Assembly (NCBI GenBank): GCA_030550075.1
Contig: JAUQQB010000079.1
Coordinates: 1 to 9,493, forward strand
Direction: 5' to 3'
DNA from: Chloroflexota bacterium
Lineage (GTDB): Bacteria > Chloroflexota > Anaerolineae > Thermoflexales > Thermoflexaceae
Length of the DNA stretch: 9,493 nucleotides
Shown here piece after piece: positions 1 through 5,712 of this stretch. The notes beneath the pieces were generated by a model. The model was not told the origin of the DNA. It was given only the letters and a program-made list of their open reading frames with translations, and did no database searches. Position numbers and translations under genes: made by a program. Position 1 is the first letter of the stretch. Each line of letters opens with the position of its first letter.

Positions 1-350
1 AAGAGGCGCTTCAGGTGGAGGCGCGGTTGCGGGAGCTGGAAGGGGAGATCGCCCAGGTGAAAGGCCGCATGAACTTCCTGAAAGGGCGCTCCGCTTACTC
101 GCTGATCACGGTCATTCTGGAGCCCCCGCGGCCTACGCCAACGCCGACCCCCACGCCGACTCCCATCATATGGGATCCCGGGGAAACGTTCCGCGAGGCC
201 ACGGGGGTGCTGGGGCTCCTGTTGCGGGCCCTGGTGGACCTCAGCATCTGGATGCTGGTGCTGGGCGGCCCCTTTATCCTTCCGGCCGGAGCCATCGCCT
301 TCGTGGTTTACCGGCTCCGGAATCGCCATCGGCCAAAGAGCTCACCCTAA
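1..350 (+). CDS. DUF4349-type membrane protein, C-terminal part (5' end outside window)
   Basis: The reading frame is open from the left edge (first full codon at base 3) and stops with TAA at 348-350. The first residues form a charged amphipathic helix (ELEGEIAQVKGRMNFLKGR) followed by SAYSLITVILE. This helix-then-strand pattern is typical of the end of the DUF4349 domain, where a coiled coil precedes a last beta strand. Next comes a low-complexity Pro-Thr linker (about ten residues of PT repeats, bases 130-166), then one or two hydrophobic segments rich in Leu, Val, Ile and Gly, and a short basic tail (RLRNRHRPKSSP) that would lie in the cytoplasm. Known family members are lipoprotein-like or membrane-anchored proteins of unclear function. 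The signal peptide and most of the domain are upstream of the window, so the length cannot be judged. The family call rests on this short C-terminal pattern alone. Confidence 0.75.
   Translation, partial: EALQVEARLRELEGEIAQVKGRMNFLKGRSAYSLITVILEPPRPTPTPTPTPTPIIWDPGETFREATGVLGLLLRALVDLSIWMLVLGGPFILPAGAIAFVVYRLRNRHRPKSSP
133..166 (+). repeat. Short in-frame Pro-Thr coding repeat
   Basis: Near-tandem units of the type ACGCCGACCCC encode alternating Pro and Thr in the DUF4349-type protein. The run is a linker between the extracytoplasmic domain and the membrane segment. Such six-base-unit runs can change length by slippage. This one is short and imperfect, so it is probably a structural spacer. 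Confidence 0.6.
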
Positions 351-433
351 ACATATCCGGCGATAGACCTGGAGGCCGGATCCCCCTGATCGAAGCGTTA
401 GCCTTGCTCTATTGCAAACTGGGGACTTTCATG

Positions 434-468
434 GGGTGGGGCGGCCCGATTCGCTGGCCGCCCCACCC
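434..468 (+). terminator. Strong GC hairpin, possible terminator of the DUF4349-type gene
   Basis: A perfect 13-base-pair stem (GGGTGGGGCGGCC at 434-446 with its reverse complement at 456-468) closes a 9-base loop. It lies 84 bases after the stop codon. There is no T run after either arm, so a classical Rho-independent mechanism is not assured. The hairpin could also protect the 3' end of the transcript or cause pausing. Confidence 0.45.
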
Positions 469-701
469 GAACTTTAGGGGAAGGGCAAACGCTGAACTCG
501 AGCGGACACCGCCAGGATCGCAACCGAGCACATTAGCCTCTTTACTTAACAGACAATCTGCCATTCCTCAGCAATCTCTTATGATGATTTTCACTGCTCT
601 TCTCCCAAAGATGATTTAAATTTCAAAAAAGAAGATTTTCGAAAACTGGGGTCCGGTCGCTACGTTCTGGTTTTCCCTCCTTGCAATAAAAGCGGCCATC
701 G

Positions 702-740
702 GGAGACTGGGGGCACGCTTTCGGCGTGCCCTCAGTCCCC
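702..740. terminator. Long GC hairpin, possible terminator
   Basis: Bases 705-718 pair with 724-737 around a TTTCG loop. This gives 14 pairs including one G-T wobble. Two more G-C pairs follow a single mismatch (702-703 with 739-740). No T run follows on the + strand. Read on the - strand, the stem is followed 13 bases later by CTTTTATTGC, which is closer to a terminator tail. The hairpin sits 115 bases before feoB. Confidence 0.4.
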
Positions 741-788
741 TAACCTTCCCGGCTCAATAGCTCTCTGGGCCATCAGGGGGCGAAGGGG

Positions 789-809
789 GGAAGGGGTGGT
801 TCCCCTTCC
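789..809 (+). promoter_or_regulatory. Inverted repeat in the feoB upstream region
   Basis: GGAAGGGG at 789-796 and CCCCTTCC at 802-809 form a perfect 8-base-pair stem with a 5-base loop (TGGTT). The repeat is centred about 55 bases before the annotated feoB start. It could be a leader hairpin or a protein-binding site. It does not resemble a known iron-regulator box that I can name. Confidence 0.3.
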
Positions 810-854
810 TGGAACATATACGCTCGGAGATCCTGGAGTTTCCTGCGCGCACGG

Positions 855-2825
855 ATGACCCACTGTCATTCAGGGACCGTTCAGATCCCGGCAGATAAAA
901 AAGAAGGACGGCCAGTGGTGCTGGTGGGGCCGCCCAATGTGGGGAAGTCGGCCCTCTTTTTCCAGCTGACCGGCCGCTACGCGACGGTCTCGAACTACCC
1001 GGGGACCACGGTGGATCTCCTGATGGGCCGCCTTCCCGACGGCGGTCCGATCTTCGATACGCCGGGGACCCGGAGCCTTTTCCCGCTTTCCGCGGAGGAG
1101 CAGGTCACCCAGTCCGTGCTCCTCACGGCCCGGCCACAGGCCGTCATCCAGGTGGCGGATGCCCGGCATCTCCGTCAGGCCCTCTTCCTCACCCTCCAGC
1201 TATCGGAGCTGGAAGTTCCGATGATTCTGGATCTGAACCTGATGGATGAGGCACAGGCGGAGGGGGTGGAGATCGATCTGGAGGGTCTGGCTGCTCGCCT
1301 GGGCGTTCCGGTCGTCGCCACCGTGGCGGTGTCCGGGCAGGGACTGGATCATCTGCGGGCCCTGATCCCGGAGGCCTGCGTTCCCCGGGTTCGGCCGACC
1401 TATGATCCGCCGCTGGAGGAGGCGCTTCAACGACTGGAAGCGCAACTGCCGCCCGGCCCGGGCCGCCGGTATCGGGCGCTGGGGATGCTCCTCCACGACC
1501 CCATGATCCTTCAGCAGATCCCCGACGAGGCGCTCCGCCAGGAGGCCGCGGCGCTGCGTCAGGCTCTGGAGGCCCATTACGGGCGTCCGCTCCCTTATAT
1601 CCTGGCGCGCCAGCGGCACCGCTGGGCAGAGGAGCTGTTAAGGGATCTGGTGCGGCGGAAGCCTCGCGCGGCCGGCTCATGGGCATGGCTCCAGCGGCAG
1701 CTGGACGTCCTCACCCTTCATCCGGTAGTGGGCTGGCTGATCATCGCGCTGATCCTCTGGGCCACCTATCAGATCGTGGGCGTTTTCGGTGCCCAGGTGC
1801 TGGTGGGTTTCCTGGAGGAAACTTTCTTCGGCGCGTGGGTGATCCCCTGGTTGACCGCGCTGGCCGAGCGCTGGATCCCCTGGCCGCTGGTTCGGGATTT
1901 CCTGATCGGGCCTTATGGTCAGATTTCGATGGCTCTGACTTATGGCCTGGCCATCGTGCTGCCCATCGTGAGCACCTTCTTCCTGGTGTTCAGCCTGATG
2001 GAGGATTCCGGCTATCTCCCCCGGCTGGCCGCTATGCTGAACCGTCCCTTCAAAGCCCTGGGGCTGAACGGGCGTGCGGTCCTGCCCATGGTGCTGGGGC
2101 TGGGCTGTGTGACGATGGCCACGATGACCACCCGGGTGCTGCACACCCGAAAGGAGCGGGTGCTGGTGACGCTGTTGCTCGCGCTGGCGGTTCCGTGCTC
2201 CGCTCAGCTGGGGGTGGTCTTCGGGATGATCGCCATGGCCGGCCCTGCTGCGCTGGCGATCTGGCTGGGGATCGTGGCCGCGGTGCTGGGCCTGGTTGGC
2301 TATCTGGCCGCTCGGGTGATCCCCGGGGAGAGTTCGGATTTCATCCTGGAGCTGCCGCCGCTGCGAATGCCACGGGTGGACAATCTCCTTCTGAAGACGC
2401 TGGCCCGGCTGGAATGGTATCTCAAAGAGGTGGTGCCTCTGTTTATGTTGAGCACAGCGATCCTGTTCATGCTGGATCGTCTGGGCTTGTTGAGCCGGAT
2501 CGAATCGCTGATGGCGCCCCTGGTGACCGGATGGCTGGGCCTTCCTCCCCAGACCGCGGGGATGTTCCTCCTGGGCTTCCTGCGCCGGGATTATGGGGCT
2601 GCCGGCCTGTTCGACCTGGCCCGTGAGGGCCTGCTTACCTCCCACCAGATCCTGGTGAGCCTGGTGGTGATTACCCTCTTCGTCCCGTGCATCGCCACCG
2701 TGATGATGATGATCAAGGAGCATGGCTGGCGGACGGCGGCGGCGATCTCCGCCTTCGTTTTTCCCTTCGCCTTCTTTGTCGGCGGGCTGGTCCATCAAGC
2801 GCTGCGATGGTTCGGAGGGGGTTGA
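855..2825 (+). CDS. feoB: Ferrous iron transporter FeoB, divergent variant
   Basis: This is an inner-membrane Fe(II) importer with a cytoplasmic GTPase domain, 656 residues. The G domain shows G1 GPPNVGKS (25-32), the G2 region NYPGTT (47-52), G3 DTPG (68-71, usually DLPG), G4 NLMD (128-131) and a G5-like SG at 160-161. A helical spacer follows, then multiple hydrophobic helices from about residue 290. MEDSGYLPR (382-390) is the FeoB core signature. Three Cys match the conserved pore positions: GLGC418, PC448 and PC612. The sequences after the first two, VTMATMTTR and SAQLGV, differ from the usual NVPAIMATR and GARLPV. The length is shorter than enterobacterial FeoB (about 770). The ATG at 855 gives an N-terminal CHS element but has only a distant GGAG (835-838). 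GTG at 915 has a better-spaced AAGGA (904-908), so the true start may be there. The feoA-type gene follows after 56 bases, implying one operon. Confidence 0.93.
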   Translation: MTHCHSGTVQIPADKKEGRPVVLVGPPNVGKSALFFQLTGRYATVSNYPGTTVDLLMGRLPDGGPIFDTPGTRSLFPLSAEEQVTQSVLLTARPQAVIQVADARHLRQALFLTLQLSELEVPMILDLNLMDEAQAEGVEIDLEGLAARLGVPVVATVAVSGQGLDHLRALIPEACVPRVRPTYDPPLEEALQRLEAQLPPGPGRRYRALGMLLHDPMILQQIPDEALRQEAAALRQALEAHYGRPLPYILARQRHRWAEELLRDLVRRKPRAAGSWAWLQRQLDVLTLHPVVGWLIIALILWATYQIVGVFGAQVLVGFLEETFFGAWVIPWLTALAERWIPWPLVRDFLIGPYGQISMALTYGLAIVLPIVSTFFLVFSLMEDSGYLPRLAAMLNRPFKALGLNGRAVLPMVLGLGCVTMATMTTRVLHTRKERVLVTLLLALAVPCSAQLGVVFGMIAMAGPAALAIWLGIVAAVLGLVGYLAARVIPGESSDFILELPPLRMPRVDNLLLKTLARLEWYLKEVVPLFMLSTAILFMLDRLGLLSRIESLMAPLVTGWLGLPPQTAGMFLLGFLRRDYGAAGLFDLAREGLLTSHQILVSLVVITLFVPCIATVMMMIKEHGWRTAAAISAFVFPFAFFVGGLVHQALRWFGGG

Positions 2826-2881
2826 GATCCTTCCCCGCGGCCTCAAAGATCGCAGCACGAGGCTCAATCGGAGCGCAAGGG

Positions 2882-3304
2882 ATGCGCGTTCGCTGTCCGA
2901 TGTGCGGATATGAATACGATCCCTCGGATCTCCGCTGCCACGTCGGATGTCCTGTGGGGGCACGCTGCACGCTGATCTGTTGTCCCCAGTGCGGCTATCA
3001 GATGCCGGACCTGGAGCGCTCGACCAGCGCTCGCTGGTTCCGAGGGTTGCTGGCCCGCCTTCGGCCGAGCGGGGAGCGTTCTCACGCCACGCTCGCCGAC
3101 GTCCCGCCCGGGCGGTCCGTTGTTGTGATGGAAATCGAAGAGACGGAGGGAGATCGGCTGGCGCGCCTGGCGCATCTGGGCGTGTTGCCCGGGGCGGTGG
3201 TTCACGTCCTCCGGCGGCGCCCGGTATTGATCGTGGAAGTCGATGGGGCCACGCTCGCCCTGGATCCCGACGTGGCCGCTCGCATCCGGGTGGGCCTGGT
3301 GTAG
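2882..3304 (+). CDS. feoA: FeoA-domain protein with Cys-rich zinc-ribbon-like N-terminus
   Basis: This 140-residue protein is encoded 56 bases after feoB. The ATG at 2882 is preceded by GGAG (2870-2873) and AAGG (2877-2880). Residues 1-43 hold CPMCGY at 5-10, a CH..C cluster (C19, H20, C23), C29 and CCPQCGY at 33-39. That is eight Cys with the CPxCGY knuckle style of zinc ribbons. Residues about 70-140 form the FeoA/SH3-like beta barrel, with ADVPPGRSVVVMEIE, the helix RLARLAHLGVLPG and the strand pair VVHVLRRRPVLIVEVDGATLALD. FeoA proteins bind or modulate FeoB. The metal-binding head is extra compared with the usual 75-85-residue stand-alone FeoA, and could sense iron or zinc or mediate assembly. 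That role is inferred. A long connecting segment rich in Arg and Ser (44-68) joins the two parts. Confidence 0.88.
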   Translation: MRVRCPMCGYEYDPSDLRCHVGCPVGARCTLICCPQCGYQMPDLERSTSARWFRGLLARLRPSGERSHATLADVPPGRSVVVMEIEETEGDRLARLAHLGVLPGAVVHVLRRRPVLIVEVDGATLALDPDVAARIRVGLV

Positions 3305-3313
3305 GGAATCGAT

Positions 3314-3337
3314 CGGGCGCGCGCCCGGTTCATTTTT
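3314..3337 (+). terminator. Terminator after the feoBA operon
   Basis: The GC palindrome CGGGCGCGCGCCCG (3314-3327) begins 10 bases after the feoA stop and can fold into a 5-base-pair stem with a 4-base loop. It is followed by GTTCA and five T (3333-3337). Position and layout fit a Rho-independent terminator, though the T run is short and starts six bases from the stem. Confidence 0.5.
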
Positions 3338-3352
3338 GATCCGGGGTTCTCA

Positions 3353-3386
3353 CGGGGTTGGGCTGAAAGCTTCCGGCCCAACCCCG
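3353..3386. terminator. Second GC hairpin downstream of feoA
   Basis: CGGGGTTGGGC (3353-3363) pairs perfectly over 11 bases with 3376-3386, and a T-G and a G-C pair extend the stem inward. No T run follows. It may be a backup terminator for feoBA or a transcript-end stabiliser. It is about 135 bases upstream of the efp promoter and therefore unlikely to be part of the efp leader. Confidence 0.4.
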
Positions 3387-3522
3387 AAAGATATTCTTCC
3401 CCCTTTCCCTGCAGCCCCTGGAGCCCCGAAGCATCTGGACCCCGTCCACCCCCCAAAATATTCCATTTCCCTCCTCTCCGCGTCCGTTCGGCTGTGGGGA
3501 GGGAGGCCCTTCGACCTTTCTC

Positions 3523-3552
3523 TTGACAGAAGCCAACTGCATAAGTCCTAAT
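3523..3552 (+). promoter_or_regulatory. Sigma70-type promoter for efp
   Basis: A perfect TTGACA -35 box (3523-3528) is followed after 18 bases by CCTAAT (3547-3552), which matches four of six -10 bases. TAATAT overlaps it at 3549-3554. The efp start codon is about 48 bases downstream with a good AGGAGG at 3589-3594. This is the clearest promoter in the window and makes efp an independent transcription unit. Confidence 0.6.
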
Positions 3553-3599
3553 ATTCATGAAGGGCCCGGTCCGTTACCCTAAGGACCCAGGAGGATGCG

Positions 3600-4172
3600 A
3601 TGCCGGTGGCCAGCGAGCTTCGCCCTGGGATGACGGTTCAGCTAGAGGGAGCCCTCTTCCGGGTGATGGAGGCGGTTTATCACTCCGGGACCGCTCAGCA
3701 GAAGGGAGTGGTGCATGCCAGGCTGCGCAACCTGCGCACCGGAGTCGTAACGGATCGACGCTTCCGGCCCGAGGAACGCGTGGAGGAGGTCTCCCTGGAG
3801 CGCCGGGTAATGGAATATCTTTACAATGATGGCGAGATGTTCTACTTCATGGACCCCGAAACCTATGATCAGATCCCGATCCCGGCCGCGATGATCGGGG
3901 ACCTGGAGCTCTTCCTCCAGCCCAACCAGCGGATCCCGGTGGAATTCCATGAGGGGCAGCCCGTTGCCGTGGCCTTCCCGGAAACCGTGGATCTCCGTGT
4001 GGTTCATACCTCCCAACCCCTGCGCGAGCGCGAGAGCCACGTTTATAAACCGGCGATCCTGGAGAATGGGCTCGAGGTGCTGGTCCCTCAATTCATCGCG
4101 GAAGGGGATATCGTGCGGATCCATGTCTACACCCGGGCCTATGTCGATCGAGTGGGGAAGCGGGGCGGTTAA
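3600..4172 (+). CDS. efp: Elongation factor P-like protein
   Basis: EF-P enters the ribosome E site and helps peptide bonds form at stalled proline stretches. The 190-residue product has the three EF-P domains: a KOW-like barrel (1-62, ELRPGMTVQLEGALFRV), an OB fold (about 66-125, including YLYNDGEMFYFMDPETYDQ) and a C-terminal OB fold (about 127-184, including PETVDLRV, KPAILENGLEVLVPQFIAEGD and YVDR). The start is supported by AGGAGG (3589-3594) five bases ahead of the ATG. The loop that in EF-P normally reads KPGKG with the modified Lys reads HSGTAQQKG here (28-36). K35 is about two positions nearer the following strand than the canonical Lys, by hand alignment. Domain III also lacks the usual G-x-KGDT segment, with LRERESHVY in its place. 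It resembles EfpL/YeiP and other divergent EF-P-like lineages more than classical EF-P, so a canonical paralog may exist elsewhere. It is convergent with the next gene. Confidence 0.9.
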   Translation: MPVASELRPGMTVQLEGALFRVMEAVYHSGTAQQKGVVHARLRNLRTGVVTDRRFRPEERVEEVSLERRVMEYLYNDGEMFYFMDPETYDQIPIPAAMIGDLELFLQPNQRIPVEFHEGQPVAVAFPETVDLRVVHTSQPLRERESHVYKPAILENGLEVLVPQFIAEGDIVRIHVYTRAYVDRVGKRGG

Positions 4173-4239
4173 TCTCCAGTCGGAAGGACGCTCCCGCTCG
4201 GAAACCTTCGTCCGCTTTTCGTCCCAGGCAAGAAGCCCT
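4173..4239. other. Convergent gap between efp and the metallopeptidase gene
   Basis: This 67-base gap separates the 3' ends of two convergent genes. Only weak inverted repeats are visible: GGACG with CGTCC across a 19-base interval, followed by GCTTTT on the + strand. A shared terminator is expected here by position, but I cannot point to a convincing stem. Confidence 0.3.
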
Positions 4240-4629
4240 TCACTCCAGCCCTAACCGGTTCAGGGCCTCCTCACTCAGGCCGAAGTAATGTCCCAATTCA
4301 TGAAGCAACGTGCGCCGGATCTCCGCCCGCAGCCGGAAGGGATCGTCGCCGAAGTCCGCTTCCAGCGGGCGACGGAAGAGCCGAATCCGCGACGGCCAGG
4401 CGATGGCTGCCCGATCCCGCTCCGCCCGCGTGGGCCCCTCAAACATCCCATACAGGTTCTCCCCGGGGGGAAGGCCCAGCGCCCGTCGTTGCTCCGGATC
4501 AGGCTCCTCCTCCAGAAGGATGACCAGGTTATCCACGGCCCGCTGCAGATCCGCCGGCAGGGCTGCGAGGATCTCCATCCATATACGTTCGACCAGTTCA
4601 GGAGTGATCCGAAGTCGCCGCCGTCGCAT
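4240..4629 (-). CDS. Small zincin-like metallopeptidase family protein (HExxH)
   Basis: The product is 129 residues. Residues 107-118 read TLLHELGHYFGL, an HExxH zinc-binding motif (H110, E111, H114) followed by GLSEE. This is the pattern of the small bacterial zincin-like family PF06262 (formerly DUF1025), whose members are about 110-140 residues long with the motif near the C-terminus. Residues 9-42 (TPELVERIWMEILAALPADLQRAVDNLVILLEEEP) match the family's N-terminal helix and following strand, and PPGENLYGMFEG (54-65) its usual central GLY-type loop. The cellular substrate is not known for the family. The ATG at 4629 keeps the whole N-terminal helix but has no strong ribosome site, and it overlaps the 3' end of the upstream repressor gene by 32 bases. 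This suggests translational coupling in a two-gene operon. There is no signal peptide or membrane segment, so the protein is probably cytoplasmic. Confidence 0.85.
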   Translation of the reverse strand: MRRRRLRITPELVERIWMEILAALPADLQRAVDNLVILLEEEPDPEQRRALGLPPGENLYGMFEGPTRAERDRAAIAWPSRIRLFRRPLEADFGDDPFRLRAEIRRTLLHELGHYFGLSEEALNRLGLE

Positions 4630-5311
4630 CCGACACGGTTTCCAGAGAGGATTCCGAGGAGGGCACCCGCACGAAGACTTGCTCCGCCAGCCGGCGTCGA
4701 ATTCGATGTTCCTGATCCCCCACCCGAATCCGGAAGCCTGATCCCGGCACCCATTCCTCCACGATGACCTGAACGCCCGGTCGCAGGCCCGCCCGGGCCG
4801 CCTGCCGCAGAGTGGAGACCTCATCGGTCACCCGCAGCACCTCACATGCGACCCCCGCGGGGGCCTCACTCAACCGTCGGGCAGCCGGGAGCGGGACCTC
4901 ACCGGCCCGCGTCGGGATGGGATCCCCGTGAGGATCATAGGCCGGGTGACCCAGCATCGCGGCGATCCGCTCCTCCAGGGCCTCGCTGATTGCATGCTCC
5001 AGACGGTCGGCCTCCGCGTGGACCTCGTCCCAAGCGTAGCCCAGCGCTTCCATGAGAAAAAGCTCCAGCAGGCGATGATGCCGGATGACCTCCAGAGCAA
5101 TCCGGCGACCCGCCCGCGTAAGGGTCACCCCCCGATACGGCGTGTAGTGAACCAGCCGGAGCCGCGCCAGCTTCTTCAGCATCCCGGTCACCGACGGCGG
5201 AGCTACGTTCAGGTATTCCGCCAGCCGGGTGGTGGTGACCGCTCCCTCCCGCTCGCTGAGGATGTAGATCGCTCGCAGATAGTCTTCCATCGATGCGCTT
5301 AACCGGGGCAT
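4598..5311 (-). CDS. DtxR/MntR-family metal-dependent transcriptional regulator
   Basis: This 237-residue repressor has the full DtxR layout. It has an N-terminal winged helix (about 8-65, with recognition-helix region LAEYLNVAPPSVTGMLKKL), a dimerisation and metal domain (about 66-145, ending in HGDPIPT) and a C-terminal SH3-like FeoA-type domain (about 152-215). Hand alignment to Corynebacterium DtxR needs no gap through the metal region. H79, E83, H98, E105 and H106 are present, M10 is Asp and C102 is Asp. Asp at position 10 resembles MntR D8, but the neighbouring MntR E11 is Arg here, so the metal specificity (iron or manganese) is uncertain. The ATG at 5311 has GGAG (5317-5320 on this strand) five bases away. 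An upstream in-frame extension exists but is not family-like. The nearby feoBA operon makes an iron-responsive role plausible. The gene heads the operon with the metallopeptidase. Confidence 0.92.
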   Translation of the reverse strand: MPRLSASMEDYLRAIYILSEREGAVTTTRLAEYLNVAPPSVTGMLKKLARLRLVHYTPYRGVTLTRAGRRIALEVIRHHRLLELFLMEALGYAWDEVHAEADRLEHAISEALEERIAAMLGHPAYDPHGDPIPTRAGEVPLPAARRLSEAPAGVACEVLRVTDEVSTLRQAARAGLRPGVQVIVEEWVPGSGFRIRVGDQEHRIRRRLAEQVFVRVPSSESSLETVSDATAATSDHS

Positions 5312-5369
5312 CGCCGCTCCGTTCCAAGAGCTTCCCTTCACTTTAATCTTACCCCAAAGTGGACCATTC

Positions 5370-5519
5370 GCCTGCTTGGGGGGCAGGGACATTCTGCCTA
5401 TTCTATTGCCTTCCTAATTACGTAACCTCATATGTGGCGAAGAGCAAAGGGGGCGGAGGCCATCCGCTCTCCTTAACCAAGATGGTCCCGTGTCTTTACC
5501 CGTATCTCCCCAAGCAGGC
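5370..5519. repeat. Widely spaced 12-base inverted repeat
   Basis: GCCTGCTTGGGG at 5370-5381 recurs as its exact reverse complement at 5508-5519, 126 bases apart. The second arm also starts a local hairpin with TTGGGG at 5522-5527. This could be the ends of a small decayed element or a pair of binding sites. No target-site duplication was identified. Confidence 0.35.
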
Positions 5520-5623
5520 TTTTGGGGCCGGGAAGGCTACGGAGAGGATGTTCCCCAGCGCAAGGAGAAGGCCTAAACCGCCTGTCCTGCTTTTGGTTAA
5601 AGGGCTCAGACGGCTCTCGCAAA

Positions 5624-5653
5624 TTTCCATTTTCAAATGTCCAGGATTAGAAT
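5624..5653 (+). promoter_or_regulatory. Possible promoter for the response regulator gene
   Basis: TTTCCA (5624-5629, four of six -35 bases) is followed after 18 bases by TAGAAT (5648-5653, five of six -10 bases) in an AT-rich setting. A transcript from it would start near 5660 and carry the inverted repeats at 5665-5712 as leader structures. Confidence 0.4.
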
Positions 5654-5664
5654 AATCATAGATT

Positions 5665-5712
5665 CGAGGAACCGCAGGCCATGTTTCCTCGGTTTAATAT
5701 TTTGAACCGAGG
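5665..5712 (+). promoter_or_regulatory. Two overlapping, mutually exclusive hairpins in the response regulator leader
   Basis: Stem A pairs CGAGGAA (5665-5671) with TTCCTCG (5685-5691). Stem B pairs CCTCGGTT (5687-5694) with AACCGAGG (5705-5712) around the AT-rich loop TAATATTTTG's span at 5695-5704. Both stems use bases 5687-5691, so only one can form at a time. The second repeat also brackets a TAATAT hexamer (5695-5700), so an alternative reading is a protein operator around a -10 box. The ribosome site AGGAGG (5726-5731) lies outside both stems. Confidence 0.4.

Larger units (their letters stand above)
351..854. other. 504-base intergenic region before feoB
   Basis: I find no convincing gene in this stretch. 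The frames that stay open across it read as low-quality Pro/Arg-rich sequence. It holds two long GC hairpins (434-468 and 702-740), an AT-rich island (about 585-645) that includes ATTTAAAT at 614-621 and the palindrome TTTTCGAAAA at 636-645, and a third hairpin at 789-809. A TATGAT hexamer at 580-585 looks like a -10 box but has no good -35 partner, so I cannot place the feoB promoter with confidence. No tRNA or known riboswitch consensus was recognised by eye. Confidence 0.6.

Noticed and set aside
133..166. Possible CRISPR-like or microsatellite array
   Set aside because: The units are short, contiguous and in frame as a Pro-Thr linker, with no spacers.
546..585. Possible promoter TTAACA to TATGAT in the gap before feoB
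   Set aside because: The spacing is about 28 bases, far beyond the 16-19 used by sigma70-type promoters, and no other -35 fits.
170..619. 149-codon + strand frame spanning the end of the first gene and the gap
   Set aside because: Its first half is an out-of-frame reading of the DUF4349-type gene and its second half runs through the 434-468 hairpin with no family features.
1679..2626. 315-codon + strand frame inside feoB in another frame
   Set aside because: It has Gly/Ala/Pro/Asp-rich low-quality sequence, while the overlapping frame carries clear FeoB motifs throughout.
1677..2963. 428-codon open frame on the - strand opposite feoB
   Set aside because: It reads as a Gln/His/Arg-rich sequence with no domain pattern and is fully opposite a well-supported FeoB. 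It is a by-product of GC-rich codon bias.
5359..5655. 98-codon + strand frame in the divergent intergenic region
   Set aside because: It has no ribosome site or recognisable motif, and its odd composition follows the inverted repeats and AT-rich stretches. I treat it as chance, with low certainty.
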